Positions 8,451 to 17,058 of a stretch of DNA of 40,771 nucleotides are shown piece by piece. Source of the DNA: a virus. A program made the translations under genes and the position numbers. The stretch covers positions 1 through 40,771 of the IMG/VR virus record IMGVR_UViG_3300015371_000086. One strand, 5' to 3'. The notes below the pieces were generated by a model. It did no database searches, had not been told where the DNA came from, and worked only from the letters and a program-made list of their open reading frames with translations. The stretch's first letter is position 1, and every line of letters begins with the position of its first letter.

Positions 8451-10616
8451 ATGGCTGATAGAATAAAAGGAATTACCGTGGAAATTGGCGGTGACACAAC
8501 GGATTTAAGCGCTTCTTTAAGGGGCATCAATAATGAATCAAAAAGCATTGGAAAAGAATTGTCCGATGTGCAGCGCCTTTTAAAATTCAACCCTGATAAT
8601 GTTGAACTTTTAGAGCAGCGGCAGCAGCTTTTAAACCGCCAAATTGAAAACACTTCACAACGCTTGGAGCATTTAAGAAGTGTTGAACACCAAGTTCAAC
8701 AGCAATTTGAAAGGGGCGATATTGGAGAGCAGCAATTCAGGGCTTTTCAACGTGAAATCATTGCAACAGAAGGGCGATTGCAGCATTTTGAACAACAAGC
8801 AAGGGGAACAAGCCGGAATTTAAGAGCCGGATTTGCAGAACTAGGCAAAGGAATGGCAGGAGCAATTGGCGCTGCTGTTGCCGGTGCCGGACTTAATGAA
8901 GTTATTCAAAAATCATTAGAATCAGCACACACAACAACACAAATAAAAGTTGGAATTGATGTTGCTGATGACCAATTGCCCAAAATTCAAAACATGGTTA
9001 ACACTATCAAAGCTTATGGTGTTGATGGTGAAGCAGCGCTTGAAGGTGTAAGGCGGCAATTTGCTTTGAACAAAAGCGCAAGTGTTGAAGCAAACAATGC
9101 AATCATAAAAAGCGCCGCTGTTATTGCAAATTCTTATGCCGGAATTGATTTCACTGAATTAATTCAGGAAACAAACGAGATGGCAGGCAGCTTGAATATG
9201 TCCCAAAAAGATGCACTTGGAATGGTGAACACCCTTTTGAAAATGGGATTTCCGCCGGACCAATTGGACATAATCACGGAATACGGCGCACAACTTCAAC
9301 GTGCCGGCTATAATGCAAGCGAAATTCAAGGTATTTTTGCAGCCGGAATTGATACCAAAAGTTGGAATATTGATAAGCTGATGGATGGTGTTAAAGAAGG
9401 GCGAATAAGACTTGCAGAGTTTGGCATACAAGTTGATAAAACAACAGCAGGACTTATAAAAGGAACAGGGATTTCAGCAAGCGAATTGCAAAAATGGGGT
9501 GCTGCTGTTGCTGAAGGCGGCGATGGTGCCAAGGTTGCAATGGGTGAGGTTGCAACCAAGCTTGCAAACATTGACGATGCAAGCAAAAGAAATGCGGTTG
9601 GTGTTCGTTTGTTCGGAACCATGTGGGAAGATACCGGCGCAAAAGTAACAGATACAATTTTGAACTACAAGAAAAATGCCGGTGATGCAAAAACCAACCA
9701 AGACAATTTAAATGCTTCCATTTCACAAATGAATGCAGACCCACAAGTAAGATTGAATCAAGCTATGGCGCAAATGCAAACAGAACTTACACCGCTGCTT
9801 GCATCAATTGCAGAATTTGTTGCAAAAATTGCAGATTGGGCGGCAAAGAATCCGGAATTAGCAGCAACAATAATTGCCGTGACTGTTGGATTAGGCATTT
9901 TAATTGGATTAATTACAGCAGGGGCAGCGGTTTTTGCTACTTTATCAGCAGCAGCGGCAGCAGCGGAAATTGCTTTATTGCCTTTCATTGCAATTGCAGC
10001 AGCGGTTGTTGTTGGCTTGGGCTTATTGGTTGCAGCTATTGTTTATTGTGTAAGGCATTGGAATGAAATAAAAGCGGCTGTTGTTAGTTTTGTAAATGTT
10101 GCCGGACAAAAGTTTGATGAATTTAAGGCAGCAGCAAGCACAAAAATTAAAGCGGCAACTGATAAAGTCAAAGAAATTTGGAATACTGTTATGTCTTGGT
10201 TTAGAAGTATTGACCTTTCAAGCATTGGAAGAAATGTCATGCAAGGTTTTTTAAATGGAATTAGCAGCATGGCTTCAAAGATTTGGAACAAAGCAAAAGA
10301 AATTGCAAATAATGTTGGAAAAACACTTTCTAAAGCGCTGCATCTTGGAAGTCCAAGTAAATTGACCTTCCAATTTGGTAAATGGACCGGTGAAGGCTTG
10401 GTTCTTGGTTTAGAAGATTCCATAAGGGCAATTAATCATGCTTCAAACAAAATGGCAGCAGCGGCGCTTCCAAATTATCAAGCGCCAACAATTCAAAATC
10501 AAACAGTAGGCAGCAAAACGATGGCTGTTAATTTTTACAGCCCAAAAGCTTTAGATGTAAGAGAAGCAAACAAAGAATTTTCAAGGACCATGAACCGCAT
10601 GGCTTTAATGTGGTAG
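8451..10616 (+). CDS. Tape measure protein
   Basis: It sets tail length and is ejected during infection. The 721 residues begin with a coiled-coil region (DVQRLLKFNPDNVELLEQRQ and following, residues about 40-120). A hydrophobic Ala/Ile/Val-rich block with several membrane-like segments follows near 470-535. The end has the usual LHLGSPSKL...GKWTGEGLVLGLEDSI signature. By the usual 0.15 nm per residue the tail would be about 108 nm. AAAGGAGCGTGAAAG precedes the ATG, so translation does not depend on the frameshifted chaperone. Confidence 0.93.
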   Translation: MADRIKGITVEIGGDTTDLSASLRGINNESKSIGKELSDVQRLLKFNPDNVELLEQRQQLLNRQIENTSQRLEHLRSVEHQVQQQFERGDIGEQQFRAFQREIIATEGRLQHFEQQARGTSRNLRAGFAELGKGMAGAIGAAVAGAGLNEVIQKSLESAHTTTQIKVGIDVADDQLPKIQNMVNTIKAYGVDGEAALEGVRRQFALNKSASVEANNAIIKSAAVIANSYAGIDFTELIQETNEMAGSLNMSQKDALGMVNTLLKMGFPPDQLDIITEYGAQLQRAGYNASEIQGIFAAGIDTKSWNIDKLMDGVKEGRIRLAEFGIQVDKTTAGLIKGTGISASELQKWGAAVAEGGDGAKVAMGEVATKLANIDDASKRNAVGVRLFGTMWEDTGAKVTDTILNYKKNAGDAKTNQDNLNASISQMNADPQVRLNQAMAQMQTELTPLLASIAEFVAKIADWAAKNPELAATIIAVTVGLGILIGLITAGAAVFATLSAAAAAAEIALLPFIAIAAAVVVGLGLLVAAIVYCVRHWNEIKAAVVSFVNVAGQKFDEFKAAASTKIKAATDKVKEIWNTVMSWFRSIDLSSIGRNVMQGFLNGISSMASKIWNKAKEIANNVGKTLSKALHLGSPSKLTFQFGKWTGEGLVLGLEDSIRAINHASNKMAAAALPNYQAPTIQNQTVGSKTMAVNFYSPKALDVREANKEFSRTMNRMALMW

Positions 10617-10626
10617 GGGTGAAATA

Positions 10627-12111
10627 ATGCTTAAGGTTGATAAAATAGAATTTTGGTTAAATGACGATGTTTATACAATCTATAAAAATCAGATTCAGGA
10701 TTTTCCTTTGATTGGCGGCACGGCTGCACAACTTGTGACAACAAAAGTTTGGAATCAGCACGGAAACACATTTGTAAATAGTTATATGGAAGCACAAGAT
10801 GAAAATTTGACTTTCATTTTATATACAGCTTTTAAAAATAGCAATCAAATTGAAGAAATGCGAAAAGAATGCACCGATATTTGCAACCCCTTAAATGGCA
10901 AAGTAAGAATGAAAGTTTATTTGAACAGCGGCAGCATTTACAACCGTGATATTGTTTTCACAGCAGCACCAAGTTTTGCTGTTGGAGCAGAGAACAGAAA
11001 TCAAGCATGGCAAAAAGTTTTGCTGCAATTTGAAGCAAACAATCCTTTCTGGTATTCAGAAGAAGAAATTGTTGAAAGCTTTCAAGCTGTTGAACCTCTT
11101 TTTTCATTTCCTTTCAATATGACCGGACAAACAGATAAAGCTTTTGGCGATTATGTGAATAAGACAACCGGAAGCTTGACGAATCCGAATCTTTTCAGAT
11201 ACCGGCAAGCAGCAACCCTTGCAACAGCAATCACCGATTTTACAACAGAAGTAACACAAACACATTATGATGCTGTTGAAGCGATTGGCGGCACAACTTC
11301 AACTTGGGGAACAACTACAAACGGCAATATTCCGCAAATGTTGTGGAGTTTTGACGTTATAAAGATTTTAGAAGCCAAATATGGCACAGCGATTTGGGGC
11401 GGCTTGACAGCTCTATCAGATAAGATTGCAAAAGCAAAAACAATGATTACAAAAATCATTTACGATTATAGAGGTTATGGGACTAACAGCGCCGGCACTT
11501 CAGTAACTTTGAACCGGTGGAGAAGTGATACAAACACTTGGTATGGTAATTGGACCTATAATAATACTGTTGTCACACAACATTTAATAAGCAGCGCAAC
11601 ACCAAGCAATAATATTGATGCAAATGGAATGATTCATCTAATGGCAAACACGGCTGCAAGCAATGGCACGGTTGCTTCAAATTTAATAACAGATTATGTG
11701 CATCTTGAATTGCAGCTAACGGCAGATTATAGGACCGACCCTGTTTATTTTGGGGCAATCCTTCCAAACAATGTTGCTGTTAATACCGGACAAGTGCCGG
11801 CACCGGTAACAATCCGGATTGAAGGGGCTTGTATTAATCCGAGAATTGGAAAAATCATAAATGATAAAGAGGTTGCTTTTATAAAGTTTAATAATTTGAC
11901 TTTAGGCGCAAAAGATGTGCTTGAAATACAAACGGCTTTTGGTGAAAAGGGTGTTTGGTTGAATGGTGTTTCCGTGTTCAACAAGCTTGATTTTAGCAGC
12001 GAACTTTTTAATTTAGATGTTGGACCAAATGAAATTTCTTTCACTGATGATACCGGAAACACGGCAGCAGCGATTCATTTTATTTACAAAAATCTATATG
12101 TGACAGTTTAA
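10627..12111 (+). CDS. Distal tail protein (Dit) with large internal insertion
   Basis: Dit forms the hexameric ring linking tail tube and baseplate. The first about 160 residues follow the Sipho_tail pattern: DFPLIGGTAAQLVTTKVWNQ, EIEEMRKECTDICNPLNG-like segment, WQKVLLQFEANNPFWYSE and a belt strand. The C-terminal about 110 residues (VTIRIEGACINPRIGKI to the end) form the galectin-like half. Between them about 190 extra residues (165-355) rich in Thr, Asn and aromatic residues are inserted, including WRSDTNTWYGNW. Classical Dit is about 250 residues, so this is an 'evolved' Dit with a probable carbohydrate-binding module. Confidence 0.88.
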   Translation: MLKVDKIEFWLNDDVYTIYKNQIQDFPLIGGTAAQLVTTKVWNQHGNTFVNSYMEAQDENLTFILYTAFKNSNQIEEMRKECTDICNPLNGKVRMKVYLNSGSIYNRDIVFTAAPSFAVGAENRNQAWQKVLLQFEANNPFWYSEEEIVESFQAVEPLFSFPFNMTGQTDKAFGDYVNKTTGSLTNPNLFRYRQAATLATAITDFTTEVTQTHYDAVEAIGGTTSTWGTTTNGNIPQMLWSFDVIKILEAKYGTAIWGGLTALSDKIAKAKTMITKIIYDYRGYGTNSAGTSVTLNRWRSDTNTWYGNWTYNNTVVTQHLISSATPSNNIDANGMIHLMANTAASNGTVASNLITDYVHLELQLTADYRTDPVYFGAILPNNVAVNTGQVPAPVTIRIEGACINPRIGKIINDKEVAFIKFNNLTLGAKDVLEIQTAFGEKGVWLNGVSVFNKLDFSSELFNLDVGPNEISFTDDTGNTAAAIHFIYKNLYVTV

Positions 12112-12122
12112 GAGGTGGAAGC

Positions 12123-12719
12123 ATGACAATAAACAGTTATTTTTATGACTCTGTTGATAATGATAGACCTTATTCCGCCGGTGATTTTGCAAAAGCTTTT
12201 GGAATCATTCTTTCAAATGGTGTGATTCAAAAAGATGATACCGGCGCACTAGGTTTTGATATAGGCGGCACAAATTACACAACCATTTATGCAGGTAAAG
12301 CAACGGTGCAAGGGCATTTTGTTGAAATACCGGATACAGAAATTTTGAATGTGACCGGCGGCACTTATTCAGGAATGGTTGTTATAAGAATTGATTTTAC
12401 AGATACAAGAATAGCAAGTTTGGTTGTAAGAACAGACCGAGTGCCGCAACAAGATACAAGCGCTTGGGAATTGCCGCTTTATAATGTCAGCGTGACAAAT
12501 GGAGTTATCACGGCGGTAACTGATGTGAGAGTGCAAGGCGGAGCGGTTGCAAAGATGGCTGCAAACACCGTTTCTTGGGGTGCCGACCCTAACGGCGTTT
12601 ATTTAAATTGCGGATTGTTAGGCGGAACCGGTAAGCCAATAAAAGTTTTCTTTACTTCAGCACAACCGGCAGCTTCTTCAACTGAAATTCGTGCTTGGTT
12701 CCAAATTGACAAGTTTTAA
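12123..12719 (+). CDS. Baseplate/tail structural protein
   Basis: The protein starts MTINSYFYDSVDNDRPYSAGDFAKAF, a beginning shared by many Gram-positive phage baseplate and adsorption proteins. The following 130 residues are beta-rich (DIGGTNYTTIYAGKATVQGHF, IRIDFTDTRIASLVVRT). The last 40 residues look like a small C-terminal beta domain. AGAGGTGGAAGC precedes the ATG. It lies between Dit and the putative binding modules, so a baseplate adaptor or fibre holder is likely. I cannot assign a named family. Confidence 0.78.
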   Translation: MTINSYFYDSVDNDRPYSAGDFAKAFGIILSNGVIQKDDTGALGFDIGGTNYTTIYAGKATVQGHFVEIPDTEILNVTGGTYSGMVVIRIDFTDTRIASLVVRTDRVPQQDTSAWELPLYNVSVTNGVITAVTDVRVQGGAVAKMAANTVSWGADPNGVYLNCGLLGGTGKPIKVFFTSAQPAASSTEIRAWFQIDKF

Positions 12720-12731
12720 GGCGGTGAAATT

Positions 12732-13376
12732 ATGGCTGATGGTGTTTTATACAAAGCAAATGCAACAACTTGGAGTAAATCACAAGCAAAAAAGTTTAAT
12801 GCAACAATTATTAGTGATGGGAAAGCGCAACATGCCAATGCAACAACTTGGTTTAATAATTACCCAATGGAACAAAATTATGTTCAAACTTTTGCGGCTA
12901 CTTGGTCCCAAGGATGGCTTGGAAGCGGCACACGGCTTGACGATGGAGTTTGGCAGGGCAATATTATAACCGGTTCAACAACAGGATATAGGGGCATGTT
13001 GGGCTTTTCGCAAAGTGCAATTGCTGCTTTTATTGCCGGCGGCACGGTGACAAGTTTAAGATTGCTTATAAATTGTTATGAAACAACAACCAACGGCGCA
13101 CCGGATGTGCAGATTGGAAAACACACTTATACAAGTAAGCCGGCAGGCACTTGGACCGGACAAAATACTTGGTGGGATGATATGTCAACGCTGCACGTTC
13201 CAAATAAAGCAACCGGCGGCTATTGGGTAACATTGAAGCCTTCACAAGCTTTATATAATGGTGTTGCAATAGGTGGTATTGCTTTAAGGGGAGCAACTAA
13301 CACTGATGAAGATATGGGAAAATTCAGCGGTGTGAGCAGCTTTTCAAGTAAATTAGAAATCACGGTGTTAAAATGA
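12732..13376 (+). CDS. Putative baseplate carbohydrate-binding protein
   Basis: This 214-residue protein begins with two short related repeats, YKANATTWSKSQAKKFNATI and AQHANATTWFNNY, each with an ANATTW core, at residues 7-41. The remainder is a Gly/Thr/Trp-rich beta domain (GTWTGQNTWWDDM, SSFSSKLEITV) of the sort used for adsorption modules. The start follows AAGGCGGTGAAAT and the end overlaps the next gene by ATGA. Function is inferred from composition and its place in the baseplate cluster. Confidence 0.72.
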   Translation: MADGVLYKANATTWSKSQAKKFNATIISDGKAQHANATTWFNNYPMEQNYVQTFAATWSQGWLGSGTRLDDGVWQGNIITGSTTGYRGMLGFSQSAIAAFIAGGTVTSLRLLINCYETTTNGAPDVQIGKHTYTSKPAGTWTGQNTWWDDMSTLHVPNKATGGYWVTLKPSQALYNGVAIGGIALRGATNTDEDMGKFSGVSSFSSKLEITVLK

Positions 13377-14509
13377 TAATCAATATTTATGACCAAGATT
13401 TAGTTTGGAAGGGAATGCTTGATTCCGTAACAACTTTAGTTCACCGCACTTCATGGCATGAAATTGTTAATTCTGATTTAAAGGTTCCAATTACAGCAGC
13501 CGGACTTGAAGAATTGCAGCTTGGGCGGATTCTTGTTGTCAATAATCAGAAGGACAAAGCGCTAATGATTGAAGATATTACAAGAAATTTAAATGAGCCT
13601 TTTGTTGAAATATCTTGTATTTCATTAAAAGGCTTGATGAATTGGCGAATTTGTCACCCAACAGACACCTTGACTTTTTCACAAAAAAAGCAATCAGAAA
13701 TCATGATGATAATTCCTTTCAACAATTTGGTGCAGCAAACAAGGGACCTTGACCGGAAATTTTGGAGCAGCGCCGGCAGAACAGGCGGCAAAAATATGTT
13801 TGGTGTTGCACCAATAAAAACATATGGTGACACAATAGATTTCACGGTTGATTGGAACACCGGCAACATGGGTGATGCAATTGTTTCAATTGCAAAGATG
13901 CAAGCAGCCGGCGGCACACCGGTTGGTTGGAATATTTATATTAATGCCGGTTGGTCCCAACTTGTTTTTGATACTTACAAAGCAACAGACAGGAGCATAA
14001 ACCAAACAACATTGCCGCCGGTTGTTTTTAGTGAAGATTTTGGCAACATTAAAAATGCAACATGGAACAACAGCATGAAAGATTGGCGGAATGTTGCCTA
14101 TATGAGTTATACCGATGTTGCCAATGCAGAACAACACCTTCCTGTTGGAAACACCAAATTTGGGGCAACCGTGGGCTTCAATCGTAAAGAAATAATCATT
14201 TCATCATCAAAGAAAACAACACCTGAAGTTGGGGCAGAAGCTAACAGCGAATTGAACAAGCGGCTGATTGTTGAAAGCTTTACGGCTGAAATCATAAACA
14301 ATGAAAACACTCTTTCAACTTATGGTGTGAATTGGTTCTTGGGCGATATCGTGACAATACAATCAAAGCAGTTAGGAATCAGCGTTTCAGCCCAAGTGAC
14401 AGCAATACAAGAAACTTATGATTCCGGAGAATACACGCTTGAAGCAACCTTTAATGAAGGGCAACCAAGTTTGATTCAATTAATCAAAAATGAAATCAGG
14501 AGAAGGTGA
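13373..14509 (+). CDS. Siphovirus ReqiPepy6 Gp37-like tail protein
   Basis: The 378-residue protein fits the Gp37-like family found in many Gram-positive siphophages as a baseplate hub component, replacing a standard Tal. Visible landmarks are the N-terminal DQDLVWKGMLDSVTTLVHRTSW, VEISCISLKGLMNWRICHP, and in the second half FSEDFGNIKNATWNNS and a final NWFLGDIVTIQSKQLGISVS. It overlaps the preceding gene by ATGA and ends just before the holin, the expected end of the tail module. Confidence 0.85.
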   Translation: MIINIYDQDLVWKGMLDSVTTLVHRTSWHEIVNSDLKVPITAAGLEELQLGRILVVNNQKDKALMIEDITRNLNEPFVEISCISLKGLMNWRICHPTDTLTFSQKKQSEIMMIIPFNNLVQQTRDLDRKFWSSAGRTGGKNMFGVAPIKTYGDTIDFTVDWNTGNMGDAIVSIAKMQAAGGTPVGWNIYINAGWSQLVFDTYKATDRSINQTTLPPVVFSEDFGNIKNATWNNSMKDWRNVAYMSYTDVANAEQHLPVGNTKFGATVGFNRKEIIISSSKKTTPEVGAEANSELNKRLIVESFTAEIINNENTLSTYGVNWFLGDIVTIQSKQLGISVSAQVTAIQETYDSGEYTLEATFNEGQPSLIQLIKNEIRRR

Positions 14510-14513
14510 AAGC

Positions 14514-14846
14514 ATGATATTTAATAGTGATGTTTTCAATAATTTTGCTTTAGAAGCTGCAACAATTATTCCAATTATTACGGCAATCACCCAAGCTTGC
14601 AAATTTTGGGTAAATGAGAAGTACGCACCGTTTTTGGCAATGGGTGTTGGCATTGGAATAACATTTTTAATGGCAAATGATGCTTCAAGCAATTTAAGCG
14701 GAACAATATTATTAGGGTTGCTTTTTGGATTGGCTTCAAGTGGATTATATTCCGGATTGACTACAACAGCGGCTGCAATCAAAGAAGTTAAAGCAAAAAG
14801 GGCTAAAGAAGAATCACAAAAGAAGGACAACCATAATAAGATATAA
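14514..14846 (+). CDS. Holin
   Basis: This 110-residue membrane protein has three hydrophobic segments (ALEAATIIPIITAIT, FLAMGVGIGITFLMA, TILLGLLFGLASSGLYSG) and a highly charged C-terminus rich in Lys and Glu, the layout of a class I holin. It would permeabilise the host membrane so the amidase can reach the wall. AGAAGGTGAAAGC precedes ATG 14514; upstream in-frame ATG 14490 lies inside the previous gene. The endolysin gene follows directly. Confidence 0.85.
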   Translation: MIFNSDVFNNFALEAATIIPIITAITQACKFWVNEKYAPFLAMGVGIGITFLMANDASSNLSGTILLGLLFGLASSGLYSGLTTTAAAIKEVKAKRAKEESQKKDNHNKI

Positions 14847-14878
14847 AGAAAATAAATTTTGAAGGGTGGAATGGTACT

Positions 14879-15583
14879 TTGGTAAAAATTTTCATAGATG
14901 CAGGACACGGCGGCAAGGATTCAGGAGCAGTAGGCAATGGGCTTCAAGAAAAGAATCTTACATTGGATATTTGCAAAAGAATTGCAGCCGGCTTGAAAGC
15001 TTATGAAAATGTTACAGTGATAATGAGTAGGACAGATGATTCATATCCAAGCTTATCAGACCGTACCAAGGCGGCAAACAATGCGAATGCAGATGTGCTG
15101 CTTTCAGTTCACATAAACAGCGGAGCGGCAACGGCAAGGGGCTTTGAATCACACATATACACAACAGCAGATGCAGGAACAAAAGCTTATCAAAATGTAA
15201 TGCACCAAGAAATTTATAATGAAGCTTACAAAGCAGCCGGTGAACCGGACCGAGGAAAAAAGCAATCGAATTTCCATATGGTTAGGGAATCCAAAATGAA
15301 AGCAATCTTGACTGAAAATTTATTTGTAAGCAATGCAGCCGATGCAAAAAATTTGGCTGATGCTGATTTTCGCCAAAAGATTGCACAAGGGCATATAAAC
15401 GGACTTGAAAAGTTTCTAGGTTTGAAGAAATCAGCGCAACCGCCGCCGGCAGCAGAAAAACCGGCAGCAGATGGCAAGCTTTGGAAAGTTCAAGTTGGTG
15501 CTTTTGAAGATGAAAAGAGTGCAAGAGATTTAGCAGCAGATTTGACAAAACAAGGGTATAGACCTTTTGTATATAAAGAATAA
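14879..15583 (+). CDS. Endolysin: N-acetylmuramoyl-L-alanine amidase with SPOR domain
   Basis: It cleaves the amide bond between MurNAc and L-Ala in peptidoglycan at the end of infection. The Amidase_3 zinc motifs are present: FIDAGHGGKDSGAVG (His10), GLQEKNLTLD (Glu24), LLSVHINSG (His) and AILTENLFVSN (catalytic Glu). A Pro/Ala linker (about 180-195) leads to a SPOR domain (LWKVQVGAFEDEKSARDLAA) that binds denuded glycan. TTG 14879 is the start, behind GAAGGGTGGAA. No signal peptide, so export relies on the holin. Confidence 0.93.
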   Translation: MVKIFIDAGHGGKDSGAVGNGLQEKNLTLDICKRIAAGLKAYENVTVIMSRTDDSYPSLSDRTKAANNANADVLLSVHINSGAATARGFESHIYTTADAGTKAYQNVMHQEIYNEAYKAAGEPDRGKKQSNFHMVRESKMKAILTENLFVSNAADAKNLADADFRQKIAQGHINGLEKFLGLKKSAQPPPAAEKPAADGKLWKVQVGAFEDEKSARDLAADLTKQGYRPFVYKE

Positions 15584-15636
15584 TATAAATGTTGTTGAAT
15601 GCCATTGATATCACCTCTTATTTGTTGGGGTAAAGT

Positions 15637-15669
15637 AAAAACCGCCGAACAGGAACCGGCGGTTTTTTT
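15637..15669 (+). terminator. Late operon terminator
   Basis: AAAACCGCCG pairs with CGGCGGTTTT around a 10-base loop, followed by a T-run. It closes the long structural operon after the endolysin. Confidence 0.92.
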
Positions 15670-15738
15670 CGTGTTTAGATTTTGAAAATCCTGTTCATAA
15701 TGGTGAAAGACCTTTTAGAACAGGAGTTGAATAAAAAG

Positions 15739-15882
15739 ATGTGGATTAAAAATGATAAAACATGTTGTGAAAATTGTGGTATTCACATGGCTGCATTTTA
15801 TGAATATGATGCTGAAAATTATCTTTGTCCGGAATGCACCGCTGAAATGAATGAGCATAAAGAATTTGAAGAATGTGAATGA
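15739..15882 (+). CDS. Small zinc-ribbon protein
   Basis: The 47-residue product has CENCG and, 22 residues on, CPEC, the two knuckles of a zinc ribbon, with an acidic C-terminus. I choose ATG 15739 because AGGAGTTG lies upstream, though the spacing is long; an extended frame with starts at 15682 and 15700 exists. It follows the late terminator and precedes the structured non-coding stretch. The partner or target is unknown. Confidence 0.6.
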   Translation: MWIKNDKTCCENCGIHMAAFYEYDAENYLCPECTAEMNEHKEFEECE

Positions 15883-16205
15883 AAATATTGTCATGATTCA
15901 AAAAGACAACACTTGTTCAATCTATAATTACAAGCTGAAGCAGCTTTTAAAGGGCTTTTACCCAAGCACATGTGCTTTAAGCCTTGCAGATAATGCTTGA
16001 AAAGCATTTTGTTTTAGTTTGTGTGATTTCTCGACCAATGGAACCGAACCGCAACGGAAACCGAACAGCGCCGGAATTTAAATTTAGCTTCTTGTCTGCA
16101 CGGAATGGCTACGATTGATTTTTTGATTTGTTTTGTTTGACCATGTGGAATCCTCCTATTTTGCACGGGTGAATGAAATGAAAAAAGTGATTTTCCTCCA
16201 ATGAA
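15883..16205. other. Structured non-coding stretch with hairpin series
   Basis: No convincing gene is found here. A -10-like TATAAT (15923-15928) is followed by three hairpins sharing AAGC/GCTT arms: AAGCTG/CAGCTT (15932-15946), a perfect 14-bp palindrome AAGCACATGTGCTT (15964-15977) nested in GGCTT/AAGCC arms, and AATGCTT/AAGCATT (15992-16008) followed by a T-rich run. A block relatively rich in CG follows (16029-16110, repeated ACCGAAC). On the - strand, AGGAGG (16152-16157) precedes an 11-codon ORF (16109-16144). A regulatory RNA, attenuator or recombination site is possible. Confidence 0.45.
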
Positions 16206-16238
16206 AAGGAACCTTTAAAAAGGTTCCTTATTTTTTTT
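16206..16238 (+). terminator. Terminator, possibly bidirectional
   Basis: AAGGAACCTTT and AAAGGTTCCTT form an 11-bp stem followed on the + strand by eight Ts. The hairpin overlaps the stop of the - strand gene ending at 16215. It would stop any + strand transcript from the structured region. Confidence 0.85.
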
Positions 16239-16358
16239 GTCCACAAACTTCTTTATATTTTCATCAATTTTATTTTGCCAACAATAGGTGCATAGGTTGT
16301 TGAAATGATAAGCGCCGCCCCTATCACAAACGATACAGCGCCGTGTTTTATATGGCAT
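16215..16358 (-). CDS. Small Cys-rich (zinc ribbon-like) protein, the only clear - strand gene
   Basis: The 47-residue product starts MPYKTRRCIVCDRGGAYHF and continues NLCTYCW, giving two CxxC knuckles 14 residues apart, then a Lys-rich tail. On the - strand AAAGGGGTGAAAAT precedes the ATG. Longer in-frame starts exist upstream, but they would run through the promoter at 16406. It is divergent from the gene at 16481 and shares its control region, so it is a reasonable candidate for a regulator of that promoter family; that is inference. Confidence 0.68.
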   Translation of the reverse strand: MPYKTRRCIVCDRGGAYHFNNLCTYCWQNKIDENIKKFVDKKNKEPF

Positions 16359-16405
16359 ATTTTCACCCCTTTTTAGTTTGTCCAATTTGTCTGTTGGTGA
16401 ATAAT

Positions 16406-16438
16406 ACCATGTACTTTTGTCAATGATGGTGATAGAAT
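16406..16438 (+). promoter_or_regulatory. ACCATGTAC promoter/operator, copy 1
   Basis: ACCATGTAC is followed by TTTTGTCAA. A -35-like TGTACT (16410-16415) lies 17 bp from a -10-like TAGAAT (16433-16438). ACCAT (16406) and ATGGT (16426-16430) form an inverted repeat. It drives the gene at 16481, whose leader carries CTTTGGAGGAATT. Confidence 0.72.
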
Positions 16439-16480
16439 GAAAAAGTACCAAACAACACAAACACTTTGGAGGAATTAAAA

Positions 16481-16873
16481 ATGAGAATCACAGAACGTGC
16501 AGCAAATTTGGCAGAATCAAAAGGTTGGGAATTATTATTTGCAAAAAGACTTCAACACCCTGATGATTATTATCTTTTATATACTTTAGTTGGAATCAAA
16601 GAATCTGATGGAAGCACAAGCTATGCAACACACCTTTTCAACAATGAACTTGGTGAAGCCGGTTCATTCAATTATGGGCATTATGATTTTGTTACTTTGG
16701 AAGCAGCTAAAAAAGATTTGTATAAACGTGCCGGCTTGTGTCCGAGGTGTGGGCAAGTTCACTTGAAAGGAAACGGAAGGGATGCTTTGAGCCGGTTTGG
16801 TCCTTATAATGTTTGTGCAAATTGCGGAATCATGGAAGCACTAGATGAAGCAAAGCAACAAGGGTTTATTTAA
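16481..16873 (+). CDS. Hypothetical protein with C-terminal zinc ribbon
   Basis: I do not recognise the family. The 130-residue protein has an N-terminal alpha/beta part (ERAANLAESKGWELLFAKRL) and a C-terminal zinc ribbon with CPRCG and CANCG about 29 residues apart. The start is ATG 16481 behind GGAGGAATTAAAA; a TTG at 16466 is part of the leader. It is the first gene of the unit driven by promoter copy 1 and overlaps the next gene by one base (TAATG). Confidence 0.78.
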   Translation: MRITERAANLAESKGWELLFAKRLQHPDDYYLLYTLVGIKESDGSTSYATHLFNNELGEAGSFNYGHYDFVTLEAAKKDLYKRAGLCPRCGQVHLKGNGRDALSRFGPYNVCANCGIMEALDEAKQQGFI

Positions 16874-17058
16874 TGGGAATCAGACAAAGGCAGCAGCATT
16901 GCAAACGATGTGCCGGCAAAGGGAAAATAAATGACAGCTTGGGTTTGTTGAAAGTTTGCCCAAGCTGCAAAGGAGAAAAGAAAAATGGAATTAACAAAAA
17001 TAATGGGCAGAACAACAAAGATTTCAACGGTGGACACTTGGAAAGGCAGAATGGTTGA
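16873..17058 (+). CDS. Small DnaJ-type zinc-finger protein
   Basis: The 61-residue product has CKRCAGKGK followed by CPSCKGEKK, CxxCxGxG repeats like those of the DnaJ central domain. In cells such modules bind unfolded peptides or act as adaptors; here it stands alone. The ATG shares a base with the upstream stop, suggesting translational coupling. Its Asn/Gly/Lys-rich tail overlaps the start of the next gene in another frame. Confidence 0.65.
   Translation: MGIRQRQQHCKRCAGKGKINDSLGLLKVCPSCKGEKKNGINKNNGQNNKDFNGGHLERQNG

Noticed and set aside
9836-10066. + strand Cys/Gly/Ser-rich frame within the tape measure gene
   Set aside because: It is an alternate-frame shadow of the hydrophobic Ala-rich tape measure segment.
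16014-16166. - strand 50-codon Arg-rich frame starting GTG in the structured region
   Set aside because: No ribosome binding site at the GTG, odd composition, and the AGGAGG here serves a different frame; kept only as a possibility within the non-coding feature.
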